From NCBI RefSeq assembly GCF_029633865.1, contig NC_079213.1, positions 108,412,356-108,476,355 of the forward strand: a stretch of DNA of 64,000 nt, in the 5' to 3' direction. This DNA comes from Lampris incognitus. Taxonomy: Eukaryota; Chordata; Actinopteri; Lampriformes; Lampridae. The translations under genes were made by a program, and so were the position numbers. This document shows positions 10,621 to 21,697 of the stretch, piece by piece (position 1 is the first letter of the stretch; every line of letters starts with the position of its first letter). The notes beneath the pieces were generated by a model, which did not search any database, was not told where the DNA came from, and saw nothing but the letters and a program-made list of their open reading frames with translations.

Positions 10621-11293
10621 TTATGCAGGGTTTTTTTTTTTCCCATCGAGCTGTTATTCCATATTTCCCATCGCCCACTGCGTCGTCATTTCTCCTACTT
10701 CTTTTTCCTTCCTCTTTCCATAATGTCCTCTGAGTTAAGAACACTGCATAACATATCTGTACACTGTAGAATGTGGAATGTGTTGATTGCCAAAGTTCTG
10801 GGCAGGCATAACTGACGGAAATGAATTTTCCCAGTGGGCCCAATAAGGCTGCATGATTACGGCTGTCTAAGCAAGAACAGATTGGTTTCCATGCCGCTCC
10901 TTTGAGATCAAATCTCTGACAGATTTCTTTGCTAACATCTATTTTATGAGTATGTAAATCTAGACTTTAAAGACACACTTTACAAGTTTAGCGCGGTAGC
11001 AGCGCTCGTTTGCGACGAGTGGTACTTGCTTGGCACCTCCTTTCAGTGTGTAGGTACTGCGAGGCTGCCGTGGTATACTGACCAAAACGTGTGTTATTTT
11101 GTCCACAAGGGAGGGCAGATCCTTAACGTTTTCAGAACCAGTGAAGCCCATCAGCACTTGTCCTCCCTAGGGTGATAGAGCCCTCTTTGTGGGCGAGACG
11201 ACCAAGGACGTGCTCGTCGAATAAACCAAACCCCTCAGATTTTGCTGTAACCCTGTGTTCAGCCATTTTCAGTCAGAGACCAACCGCCTCTTC
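10621..11293. other. Unassigned DNA
   Basis: No recognisable exon, RNA gene or transposon end. The open frame at 10960-11157 (minus) has no known motif. Confidence 0.4.
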
Positions 11294-11301
11294 ATCTAGA
11301 G

Positions 11302-11908
11302 CAGTGTTTCTCAACCGGGGGTCCGCGGACCCCTAGTGGTCCGTGGTGTAATTGCAAGGGGTCCGTGAAAATAAAATATCTTTAAAAAAAAAGATCCTAT
11401 GACATTTATAGAAATAGGATTATTTTACTCAAATGTGACTGAGACCTTTATCTACCTAAACTATAAAGGGTAACGGGACTTTTTTCTCTAATTACATCTG
11501 TTTCACAAGTGTAATTTGTTGTATTTTAATAAGAGATCTCGCTCCCGTTCGCATTGTTAAAAGTTACTGCATAAAAATGCTGTTGTTACATATATCTGAA
11601 AGTTACTGAATACATATTCTGTTTTGTTACATATATCTGAAAGTTACTGAATACATATTCTGTTTTGTTACATATATCTGAAAGTTACTGCATAAGAATT
11701 CTGTTTTGTTAACTATATCTAAGTTACAACTGAAAGCTCTTATTTTTGCCCCAAAGAGTGAATAAATGCTATCATGCAATTTAAAATGCAGTTTCTACTG
11801 TTTCTATCAAATTGCAACCCCCCTCCCCCAAGATCAGGTGGAGGGGTCCTCAGGGTAGATCAAAAATACGCAGGGGGTCCAGGACCCCAAAAAGGTTGAG
11901 AACCACTG
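11302..11908. mobile_element. Non-autonomous hAT element
   Basis: Imperfect inverted ends CAGTGTTTCTCAACC (left) and GGTTGAGAACCACTG (right) bound a 607-bp segment. It is flanked by an 8-bp duplication with one mismatch (ATCTAGAG at 11294-11301, GTCTAGAG at 11909-11916), which is diagnostic of hAT. The subterminal GGGGTCCGCGGACCCC is palindromic. Inside are three 41-bp tandem units (11584-11706, TGTTACATATATCTGAAAG core). There is no transposase. Confidence 0.9.
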
Positions 11909-11954
11909 GTCTAGAGCACCCACCGTTACACTACGAACACTACCAGAGCGCGGC

Positions 11955-12205
11955 GCTCTAAATTCCCCACCCCCTTTTCCCCCCTCCCCAATTTTACTTG
12001 GCCATTTACCCCACTCTTCCGAGCCGCCCCAGTTGTTGCTCCACCCCCACTGCCGATCCGGGGTTCTTTTCACCTGACCAGTGACCAGGAAACATACCCA
12101 CGTCCGGCTTCCCACCCACAGACACGGCCAATTGTGTCTGTAGGGACGCCCGACCAAGCCGGAGGTAACACAGGGATTTGAACCAGCGAGCCCCGTGTTG
12201 GTATC
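11955..12205 (-). mobile_element. tRNA-derived SINE, family A, internally deleted
   Basis: On the minus strand the 5' head has the B box GGTTCAAATCC and the family A body (TTGGTCGGGCGTCCCTACAG), matching 16085-16529. About 190 bp of the middle is missing between GGATCGGC and the AAAAGAACC region near 12060, after which the CCAATTT-type tail follows. Antisense to the intact copy at 16.1 kb. Confidence 0.85.
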
Positions 12206-13870
12206 CGTCACATTTATATACAGACCCTTGAAGGGGTACTTGTACATGACTATATCGATGCTTTGTCGATAGCATCGTTGTATGACGAGAGTGCCCCGAT
12301 GCCCCGGCGTGCCCCACTTGAGGCTATAGTAGCCAAGCTGCTTGGTGTATTGACCCACCAGTGGGTGCAATTAGTTTCATATAAACCCACGACCACACTT
12401 GATTGTTTAAAAAAAGAAAAATGCAAAGCGTAGATTTAAAATCGTTCTGACCCGGAGACAAAGAAGAGGGAAAAAAAAGCATTCCAACAAATATCGACCC
12501 GCCCTGTTCTTGTGACGCTTACCTAATCTGTAAGCGCGGGGTAGAAAAGCAGTGACGAAGGAGGACCGTCGTTAACGGTGTCACGGTGTGATAGCTCCTG
12601 CTGGGAGAGGGCCTCTGAAACGGCCTCGCCACACTGAATTCCTTCACAATCTGAGGTGGTTTGGTGGACGCGACTGCCTGTCTGATTCCGGGCTGCGTTC
12701 GCTGCCGGGGGCCCAAAGCTCTCGGGTAAAAAAAGGGAAACGCTTTTATTTCAAAGGTCGGAAGTAAGACATAAACCCCGGTAGAAGTTACAAGGCGGGG
12801 AAAGCCAGTGGGGGGACCACCTGAGATACAAGGGGTTTGATGCAGTGTCTCCAGACTTGCAGCCATCAGTGCCAATCAAAATAACTGGAATCCAAAGTCC
12901 GTCGAAGTGGTTCGTGCAAGACAGTTCTGCGCCTGGGCCCTTATCCTCCTCCTCCTCCTCCTCCTTAAGCATCCCTACAAGATTATTGTACACAAAAGAA
13001 AGGGTATTGTAAGCTTGATCACGTCCCCTTAACACACACACACAATTCTATCACATGCTATGATATGAATTACTCGAATTTTCGCTTTCATTTGTCTCAG
13101 CCATCTTCCTGAAGAAGCTTTCTCAGGTCTACCTCATGAGGAACCACGGATATCCTTTTCTTTTTTTCTAAGCTGGCTAATTTCTTTTTTAAATACCCAC
13201 TCGTCTTTATTGTTGACCCGATTTTAGAATAACCACGTAGGAACTGTAAGACTTTCCCATCTGATGGGGGAGAAAAAGTCTCGGCCAGAACTTTACTCCA
13301 CGTCTTGTACTTTTTGTCCTAGAGGTGGGGCGGTTTGGACTGCTGTCAGAGGGGTCCGAGGGGACAACTCATTAGTCAGAGAAGAAGCTGAACTTGACAT
13401 TTTATGCCAAGTGCTGGCGGCAAGCGGTGCTCTTTGCTGTGGTCTGGCTTTCATGTTTTTTGTCCTGTGGTTTGGCCATATCACCTGCTGTCCGAGCAGA
13501 AGAACAACAGCAAATGCCCTCTCAAGGAAACGTTTCCGGCTGGGCGCCGGGTTCGAATCCACGTCGCAGGGTTTGGAAATTTAACGGGGCCTAAACGTGC
13601 TAGCTCCTAATCCCTGAACCAAACCTTTCTGGCTCGCTGTCCTACACTTGCATTGACCCACGTGTCCCTGTGAGAGTCGGCCCCACGTGACAAGATGTTC
13701 CAGCATCCATCCTTGTATTCGTCTTCCTCTCCGTTTGTACTGGGTGTACACCTACTTATGTATAATATGACTACATGCACTCATATGATATGATGTACGT
13801 GTATCACGGTACTACAACATTCTCATTCTAACTACACGTTCTGTATGAAAAGCCCAAAATGTACAGACCA
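12206..13870. other. Unassigned DNA downstream of brinp3
   Basis: No exon or transposon family was recognised with confidence. A (TCC)n run lies at 12946-12964 and a (CA)n run at 13031-13043. Several small open frames overlap on both strands (12519-13610) without known motifs. Confidence 0.4.
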
Positions 13871-13882
13871 CACATAAAAATG

Positions 13883-14727
13883 TTTATTTAGCGTATTAAC
13901 AAATTGTTTTATACATTTTATAGACATTATTTTTGTAACTTTTGTTTCACAAACAACAGTATTATAAAAATAAAAGCACATTTAACATATAATGCCTGTA
14001 ACATGTAACATGGCTTTTGTGATGATGAATTGTGGGTTGCCCCCCCCCCACCCCCTCAGCTGAGAAGCTGAAATCATACGGTTTGTTATTTTAAAATGGT
14101 TTTATTTTATTTAGAAAAATGTCAGACGGAAATGAAAAGATGATTATTTTGGAGTGGTACGTAAATTTTAGGGCTCCAATTTACCCATTATGTCCTAGCT
14201 AAAAACGGATTATGGCAGTAAAATGTTATTGTTTATGTTCCACTCTAAAACAGGGAGGTGATGACAAAACGTGACGGCGGTGCTGAAGTGTTAACCTTGT
14301 GAAATGATTACATCGCTTGGACGGTACGTCATCGGCAAAAGGTTGGGTTTTTTCCCCTTTTTTTTTTAAATTTTTTTTTTTTTAAGGTGTTTAAAATCTG
14401 TGCAATCTACAAACCTCAGTACACAGGCAACATGTCAGCCACGATAAAGTGTAAGCTTGGTTTTCATAGCTGTCCAAGTTATTTCATTTTAATCAGGAAA
14501 AGTAAACTGTGATGGTATCTGGCGGAAATACTCCTCAATTCTACGATGTCGTACAAATTCATACGAAAGCTGATATGAGAATCCCAAATGCATATTTGAG
14601 ATCCATAACAACAATGTAAATGTCCCCCAAAAGTCCTTCAAACTGTTCCAGAATTGCTCTTTACCATTACGAGGCCCCGTGTAATAACTTGCACTGCCAT
14701 CTGTGATTCTGGATGCCTGCCCGCTTA
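13883..14727 (-). other. brinp3: brinp3 3' UTR with candidate poly(A) signals
   Basis: This lies immediately after the brinp3 stop (14728-14730). On the minus strand AATAAA hexamers occur at 14111-14106 and 14106-14101, about 620 nt past the stop, and another at 13888-13883, about 840 nt past it. Poly-T/A tracts at 14360-14384 lie within. The real cleavage site cannot be read from sequence alone. Confidence 0.5.
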
Positions 14728-15844
14728 TTAACTACACAACTTGGTTGTTTCATATTCCATTGAATTAGGCTGTTTGGCACTGAAAGTCTGCAGCGCTGCC
14801 TGGATCCGGACAACATCTGTGGTGGACAGTTTGAGACGGTGCCGCAGTAAGCAGGAAAAGAGGTCCAGGGGCTGCGGTCCGGGCGGGGAGAGCCTATTGA
14901 CCCGGTCCCGGATCTCCAGCAGCTGCAACAGGGCCGAGTCCTGCGATCCCTGAGTGTACGGATAGTCCAGCTGTAAAATCAGGTCCTGGATTGCTTCCGG
15001 GTCAAAGTGCATGCTATATCCATACACCTGGATGCTGTTGATCTTCATATAGCCCAGGTTACGTCCTGGCTCCAAGAACTCCAAGGGTTCATAGTAAACG
15101 GTCCCGTTTGTGGTTGCTGAAGGCGCCTTGATCCTGCTCCGCAGGTAAAAGTGTACTGTCTCGAAAAAGGTTTTCCACTTGTTCCCCAAAGTCAATGTCC
15201 AGTTGTAACAGTCCAGAGGGATGTCTAATTTAGTCCTCTCCCAGTCTGGGTAGTTGTTCTGGTCAATGGGCATGATCCAACTCTCCGAGTGACTGCCCCC
15301 GAACGGGTTGATATAGACAGACAGCATGGGTTCCAGGGTGCTGTTCTTGGTAAGGCAGATCTGTAACGACATCCCCAGGAGCATGTGGACATGATTGGAC
15401 TTGTACTTGTTACTCTTCAGTGTTAGCAACATCCTTTTCCTCCAAGATGGGTCGAACCAATTATTCAGCCGGACGTCGTTGCTGACAAAGATCCCATGGA
15501 TGCTGATGCGGCTGTCGCGTTTCTGGAGCAGGTAACGTAACTCCAGGTCCTGCAGGTCTGTCTCGAAGCCGATGTAGTGGTCCGTGGAGTCTGGCACCTC
15601 ATTGCGGCACAGGCCCTGGCTCAGCATGTAGCCCTGGTTACAGGTGGCACAACGCGAACGGTTCTCATAGGAGCACGAGGCGCAGGAGTTCCCCTCGCCC
15701 ACCGCACAAGGGATCACACCCTGGCAGGTGGGGTGTTCGTAGGGGCAGGAGCAGCTCCTGGTGCCCTCCAGGTAGGAGCCGATATAGTTGTTCTCACTGC
15801 AGTATATGATAGAGAGGATGTAGTTCAGCCAATAGCTGAAGGGC
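14728..15844 (-). CDS. brinp3: brinp3-like, last coding exon (C-terminal 371 aa)
   Basis: BRINP proteins (BMP/retinoic acid-inducible neural-specific) are secreted or ER-associated, neuron-enriched proteins with an N-terminal MACPF domain and a long conserved C-terminal region. This exon starts after a polypyrimidine tract and CAG acceptor; its first base completes the Arg codon begun in the previous exon. The frame then reads PFSYWLNYI, a Cys-rich segment (CSCPYEHPTC, CAVGEGNSCASC, CATCNQGYMLSQGLC), STDHYIGFETDLQDLE, WFDPSWRKRMLLTLKSNKYK, NPFGGSHSESW, LGNKWKTFFETVH, LDYPYTQGSQDSALLQL, LDLFSCLLRHRLKLS and the terminus KLCS-stop. STDHYIG and YGYSMHFDPEAI favour BRINP3 over BRINP2, and clearly over BRINP1. 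Likely N-glycosylation sites include NRS, NST, NWT and NGT. The open frame continues upstream to 15963, but that part is intron. Confidence 0.93.
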
Positions 15845-16084
15845 CTGCAAGCAAAAAAGAGAGAGGCACATATAACTAACATTAAAAAAGACATTCGCTC
15901 TCTGTTAAAGTATGTTGAGAAGACTCGGGCACGTGAGACATGATGGTGCAAATGTTTCTCCAACCTTGAAAACTTGCTCTTTAAGTATTTGTGCCATTAG
16001 GATTGATTAGAGACATACCAATGACCTATTTGGGGTCTTGGCGTAAAATTTAAAGAACACTTTTGCATCAAAAGTAATAAATAT
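15845..16084. other. brinp3 intron, 3' end with splice acceptor
   Basis: The minus-strand acceptor reads TTTTTTGCTTGCAG immediately before 15844. No other feature before the SINE target duplication at 16072-16084. Confidence 0.6.
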
Positions 16085-16529
16085 ACAGGGGCATCCGGGT
16101 GGCGTGGCGGTCTATTCCGTTGCCTACCAACACGGGAATCGCTGGTTCAAATCCCCGTTATCTCCGGCTTGGTCGGGCGTCCCTACAGACACAATTGGCC
16201 GTGTCTGCGGGTGGAAAGCCGGATGTGGGTACATGTCCTGGTCGCTGCACTGGCGCCTCCTCTGGTCGGTCAGGGCGCCTGTTCAGGGAGGAGGGGGAAC
16301 TGAGGGGAATAGCGTGATCCTCCCACGCGCTATGTCCCCCTGGCGAAACTCCACACTGTCAGGTGAAAAGAAGCGGCTGGCAACTCCACGTGTCGGAGGA
16401 GACGTGGTAGTCTGCAGCCCTCCCCGGATCGGCAGAGGGGGTGGAGCAGCGACCGGGACGGCTTGTAAGAGTGGGGTAATTGGCCAATTACAATTGGGGA
16501 GAAAAAGCAGGGAAATTTAGAAAAAATGG
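16085..16529 (+). mobile_element. Full-length tRNA-derived SINE, family A
   Basis: Perfect 13-bp target duplications (AAGTAATAAATAT at 16072-16084 and 16530-16542) bound a 445-bp element. The tRNA-like head has an A-box-like region (GTGGCGTGGCGGTCTATTCC) and a B box (GGTTCAAATCC). The body contains CCGGATGTGGGTACATGTCC and CTCCACGTGTCGGAGGAG, and the end is ACAATTGGGGAGAAAAAG. It lies antisense inside the brinp3 intron. Confidence 0.95.
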
Positions 16530-17456
16530 AAGTAATAAATATGTAGAATTTTTGACATTGAATATTTATATTGATTTATATTGATTTCCTTAAGCAGCTG
16601 GGTGTCCAGATTGCTGATCCAGGATTTGTGGCAACACCAGCACATAAAGGACAAATTTAAAACTCTTCTTTTACTTTAATCATAGGAAATCAGTATTCAA
16701 AAAAGCTTCAGTACGAAAACCAGAGCAGATGGCCCACTTTAATTGGATAAAATACAATTATAGTATAAATGACGTTATATTTTGTTGCTGTTGCTTTTGT
16801 TGTTTCCCCCAGCAGCAGCATTGAGGAACGGAGATAATTAGAGATTTGTCTCAGCATCTAACCCTGTTGTGGACACGGTTACTATATAGCAGCGTTGGCA
16901 GGTTTCCTTTGGTGGTGGAACTACCAGCGCCGAATAATTGAAATGGGAATACTGGTTTAAATTTACAAAATCAGCAACCCTAAAAATGTTTAGGAAAGAA
17001 CAATTTCATCAAAAAATGTTGCTGACTAAATACGTAAAGTAATAACTTAAGAAGGAAATATATGTGGCCTCTTCCAGTATTATACAATACCTACCGAAAT
17101 ACATTTTCTGGGATTCTGGTTATTATGTCACCACAGAAGGACGACGGGGCATCTGATCTGATCACATGCAAGTTTAATTTCCGAGTGTCATGCTTGTTTT
17201 TCCACAGCAAATCTCAGATGGGAAAAAAAAAAAGACAAATATTATCCACATGTTGGTCTATTTGGTTCAAGCGGTGCGTGGAGAAGTGATGATAAAATAA
17301 GCAAATGCTTAGAAGATGAAAGGTATGAAAAAAAAAAATCCCAGTCCCAAACAACCCTGATGAATACGTCGATACTGCCACCACATATCGTTCAGTCACA
17401 AGGGTCTACCGTATGTAAATCCATTTCATCTCCCCCAAAGAAAATCTATCAACTAT
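16530..17456. other. brinp3 intron, unassigned
   Basis: AT-rich sequence without a recognisable exon or transposon. Confidence 0.45.
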
Positions 17457-17819
17457 CAGTGGTGGGTAAACAAAAACAAGTACTCAAGGAAAAGCGTAGT
17501 TACTTTATAATAATATTTCCTCAAGAAGAAGTAAAAGTACTCCTAAAATAACTACTTGAGTAAGAGTAAAAAAGCATCTCTTGAAAAAACTACATGTAGT
17601 GAGCAACTTCGTTAGATGCAATTTGTTACATCAGTGTGTAAGAGCAAAACAGTTAACAAATGAGAAAGAATAATAAATTTTTAATGAGGACCTGGTCTAA
17701 GACAGCCATTTTCTCAGTAACGTCGCATTTAGGTTTAATAGGGTATGTGCACGAAACATTAGTGGGAGCAATTGCATTTCTTTTTGAGAGTTTGAATACT
17801 AAATTATTAATTAATTAGG

Positions 17820-18178
17820 TTTCCTTTATTAATCCCCTTGGGGAAACTGTTACTGTAAATTAACCCATCCTAGCTGTGATCCGTGTAGCTCGGAGCAGCG
17901 GGACTGCCGCCTTCATGCTGCGCCCGGGGACCAACTCCAGTTCTTTCCCCATTGCCTCGGTCAGGGGCACAGACGGGAGTATTAACCCCAACATGCATGT
18001 TTCTTTTGATGGTGGGGGAAACCGGAGCACCCGGAGGAAACCCACCGCAGACACGGGGAGAACATGCAAACTCCACACAGAGGACGACCTGGGATGACCC
18101 CCCAAGGTTGGACAACCCTGGGGTTCGAACCCAGGACCTTCTTGCTATGAGGCAACAGTGCTAACCACTGGGCCACCA
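17820..18178 (-). mobile_element. tRNA-headed SINE, family C, near full length
   Basis: On the minus strand it starts GGTGGCCCAGTGGTTAGCAC, has a B box in GGGTTCGAACCCC and CCACACAGAGGACGACC-type body sequence antisense. It continues through AACATGCATG into the family C tail, ending GGGGATTAATAAA. The head is shared with family B (21309-21657), but the 3' half is different. The AAGGGGATTAATAAAGG-like end resembles L2-type LINE tails, suggesting LINE-mediated mobilisation. Confidence 0.8.
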
Positions 18179-21100
18179 AATAATAATAAATAAATAAATA
18201 TTCAGACTTTGTTAGTTAATTCCTCATTGGGATTCCCAATAGTGTGTTGGGTGAGGCACCATTTTGTAACTAGCCCCTTCCTGTTCAAGGTGGGAACGTT
18301 GCGCCGTTATTCTGCTTCGCCATTCTGTAACATAAAAAGTACAAACACAGAATAGGGGGGGGGCATGGTTATTCTGCCATTAAGCTGGTGTCACACCATA
18401 TTTGGTGACCTATCGGATTCTGTGACCTGCCCCGATATTCTTACCCTATCCCTAATAGAGATGCGCTGATCAGATTCCTATACCTGAATTTGGATATCTG
18501 CCATACCGACACCAGAGCTCTTTTTTCTTGAATATTATTTATTTATTGTTGTTGTTGTTATGTGTAAGGTTACATGAGGATGCAGTAAACCATACAGCAC
18601 TTCTTATTAAAGTGGCAATAGACAACGTTCCCCCCCAGTGTTTCCAAGTGGTGTTATTATTTGTGCCACTGTCGCAAAAACAACTGGATCAATTTCTGTT
18701 TATTAGCAGCCTGGCTAATAACCCTATTAACAACCCTCAGAATCCAAATTTAAACTAGAAACCCCAGGCTCAATGCTGTGATAAAGACAGAGTAAAACAT
18801 CTGGTAGTATTAATAAGTAGGCATGTTGTGCTACTTACTGATCCATTTGAATTAATGCCAACTGGATGTCGATTTGGACCCCTCTCAAGTCCTGGGCGTT
18901 GTATCAAACTCTGTTTCCCCGTTGAGATCTGTTGCCCCCTAGCTAGAGTTGTATACAACACTGGGATATAGCCTAACCTCAACCTAACCCGGCGCTTACC
19001 TTAACCTAATTATAACCAACAGCTAACCTTTTTCCGTGCGAACACTTTCATCTGGCTACGGGGAAACAGATCTCAACAGGGAAACAGAGTTGGATATAAC
19101 ACCGGAGCTCTCTGCATTGAGCGAATGCCCGTTTGAGGTTCACTCTTGTTTTACCTCTGTTTCTATCACTCTCGCTCTTCACCTTCTTTGCCTCCTCTGT
19201 CAACGGGGTTCTTTTTCTCTGGCCGGGTAGAGTTTTAACTATCACTTCAGGTGTTCTACCGTCCATCATTTCCACTATTTGGGATAGCTACCAGGGAAAA
19301 TGAAAGTGCTATCCTCTTCTTATTTTGGTTGCACAATGGTTGATGCATTTTCTTTGTGCCGTAAGGCAAGCCTTAATTTTCCCGCGAGATCGTACCCGGT
19401 GGCAGACAGAATTGCACAGTGAAAGCAAGTTTATAGGGAATCAATTTAGTCCCCGATGGTGTCATTGTTCTATAGCCATTACACTGTGCAATCACTGTAT
19501 ACTTCATATACTTCAAGTTAAGGCAAAAAAGTTGTCTACTGCCGCTTTAAAAGAGCAAAAACTATACAAAAATAAGTTACATTTAAATGTATTCCACAGC
19601 AACTTATTTGAACTGTAGTTTAAGTAGGCTTCACATACAAACAGGTGTAGGAATGCAAATTACTATGCAACTCCTTTAACGTATTAATGGACTTGCAGTC
19701 AAACTCTGCATTTTTTCCTCTCCAAAATACCCAGAGAATTAATTATTTTCTTTTTTTACAAAACGACCTATCCTGTAGTCATTACAATGGCAGAAAGATT
19801 TATATGTTTTTTTTTGTTGGTGAATGACATTGATTAAGTGGTGACCTGTAAAACCAACTGGAAATATTTTGCTCCTGACTAACCCGGTGTTAAGATGTAT
19901 GGTGATATACACCCTGTCTAGCCTGGCAGGACTGACCCTGTTCTCTGAAACTTTTACCCATGTGTACTCTCTGGTGTTTGATTTTTTTTTTTATTCTCCA
20001 AGCATCAATTAAATTGTGATAATAACCTGGATAAAGTGATGGAAGATTGTAAATGTGGTTCTTCACTTGCCCTGTCACTTGTCATCACCAAGACCCAGGA
20101 GAAGGAGGACGATCATCCTTCTTCTCCTGGAAAATATGTCAGGAGAGCCAGGTGACAGGCGGGTCGGCTGCCGCCTCCTCCCCATCACTCTGCGCGTCCT
20201 GCCGCAGCTGCCAGGGAGGTTATGCACACAGCTGCGCCACTAACTCCACTCACACTTGGTCCCTCTGACACAGTTACTACATCATCTAAGGCCCTTTTTA
20301 TCTTTCTCCGAATTACTGTGGAGTACAGGAGGCTCCAGGTTTACGTTTTGTGGGGTTTCACTTGTTTCCCCTGCAGCCATCGGCCTCATTACAATCCACC
20401 GCCTCCTCACTACCCCCCCCCCCCACACACACACACCCTTCAGCCGCCTGGTCAGCAGCTTCTGCATCCTCTGCTTCCCACTCTGCATGCTACCTGAACT
20501 CATATATATATTCCATTTTGGCTATGGTCTTAAAATTGCATTATTAGCTACAGATTTATAATTCATAAAACCATCAGACTATGGAATCTGGATCGGTACG
20601 TCGTGGATCGGTAACATCAGCCTGATATCTGATGAGTAAACTACGCCAGTATTGGCACCCGATGCCAATTGGATCTTACTTGGGGCCAGACCTTTGAATC
20701 CGCCCACTCCACCGAGTTCACTGATTCTTCTGGTCTGGCATCATGAAACAGCCGTCTCTCGGTTGAAAAAGTGATTATCCAATGAGTGCCGTGGGGGCAG
20801 ACAAATGATTAGTCAATCAGTGCCACGGGCGGGACTAACACCCTTGTCAAGCCGAGCTGTTGTCAAGCATTAGACAGCATGTCTTCTCAATATCACCTGA
20901 TATCATAGTTTGTTTTTACCTCGCTCCGCTCCACTCTTAAATCCCAGGCAAAACCAGTATTTTGGCAGGGCTGTGCCTCGGTGTCAACATAAAAAGACGT
21001 TAGATTCAGGCGGATATGTTGGTCTATGGTGATTGGTTAGGGAAACTCGAATCCCTCTCCCCCGCGGAAGCCGGTTAGAGTGCAGGCAGTGTCAGAATGA

Positions 21101-21296
21101 AGATGGAAATGGATTGTAATGACTTGGCAACTCTGTCTGATATATCAGGCAAGATCGGACTGGTCCCAACTCTAGTAAAAGTAGGAAGAAGTATGTAGCC
21201 CAATATAGCAGAGTAGAAGTAAAGCATAAAAAGTATTCTGCAAAACAACTACTCTTAGAGGTACAATTTATTTAAAAAAAAACTTTACTCAAGCAC
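18179..21296. other. Unassigned DNA inside the hAT element
   Basis: The region holds an inverted repeat (18902-18938 with 19060-19096) and possible ends of a second hAT-like element (TAGAGATGCGCTGATC at 18466, GATCGGACTGGTCCCAACTC near 21151). Poly-C/CA occurs at 20416-20438. No coding motif was recognised. Confidence 0.4.
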
Positions 21297-21308
21297 ATGT
21301 AACAGAGT

Positions 21309-21657
21309 GGGCGGCATGGTGGCACAGCGGTTAGCACAGTCGCCTCACAGCAAGAAGGTCCTGCGTTCGAGCCCTGGGGTAGTCCAACCCTGGGGGTCGT
21401 CCTCTGTGTGGAGTTTGCATGTTCTCCCGGTGTCTGTGTGGGTTTCCTCCCACAGTCCAAAGACATACAGGTCAGGTGAATTGGCCGAACTTAATTGTCC
21501 CTAGGTATGAATGTGTGTGTGTGTTGGCCCTGGGATGGTCTGGCGGTCTGTCCAGGGTGTCTCCCTGCCTGCCGCCCAATGACTGCTGGGATAGGCTCCA
21601 GCATCCCCGCGACCCTGAGAGCAGGATAGGCGGTTTGGGTAATGGATGGATGGGTGG
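21309..21657 (+). mobile_element. Full-length tRNA-derived SINE, family B
   Basis: A 12-bp target duplication (ATGTAACAGAGT at 21297-21308 and 21658-21669) bounds it. The head has GGTGGCACAGCGGTTAGCAC (A box) and GCGTTCGAGCCC (B box). The body continues GTGGAGTTTGCATGTTCTCC, GACATACAGGTCAGGTGAAT, ATGACTGCTGGGATAGGCTC, and a GGATGGATGGG tail. It is inserted in the right arm of the hAT element. Confidence 0.95.
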
Positions 21658-21697
21658 ATGTAACAGAGTAACTGTAAGACGTTACTACCTACCTCTG

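Larger units (their letters stand above)
17457..21697. mobile_element. hAT element interrupted by later insertions
   Basis: The left end CAGTGGTGGGTAA and the right end GTTACTACCTACCTCTG are inverted termini of a fish hAT family whose ends contain AGTAAAAGTA-like words (17520-17575 and 21172-21250). The flanks TCAACTAT (17449-17456) and TTAACTAC (21698-21705) are an 8-bp duplication with two mismatches. Two SINEs (17820-18178, 21309-21657) and about 3 kb of unassigned DNA lie inside. The element was therefore probably a short non-autonomous copy. No transposase was found. Confidence 0.75.

Noticed and set aside
11834..12370. 178-codon minus-strand open frame
   Set aside because: It passes through a SINE and a hAT end; the apparent protein is repeat-derived.
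13535..13575. tRNA-like B box (GGGTTCGAATCC) suggesting a tRNA gene
   Set aside because: No A box at the right distance and no cloverleaf; it is not part of a recognised SINE either.
15845..15963. Open frame extending the last brinp3 exon upstream by 40 codons
   Set aside because: A consensus acceptor (TTGCTTGCAG) at 15845 and matching phase with the 23365-23587 exon show this part is intron.
16090..16165. Possible functional tRNA gene
   Set aside because: The A and B boxes belong to the head of a 445-bp SINE with target duplications; acceptor-stem pairing is absent.
16104..16520. 138-codon plus-strand open frame
   Set aside because: It lies entirely inside a tRNA-derived SINE with target duplications.
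18466..21175. A second complete hAT element (TAGAGATGCG to CCAACTCTA)
   Set aside because: The termini are only about 60% complementary and no 8-bp duplication was found, so boundaries cannot be supported.
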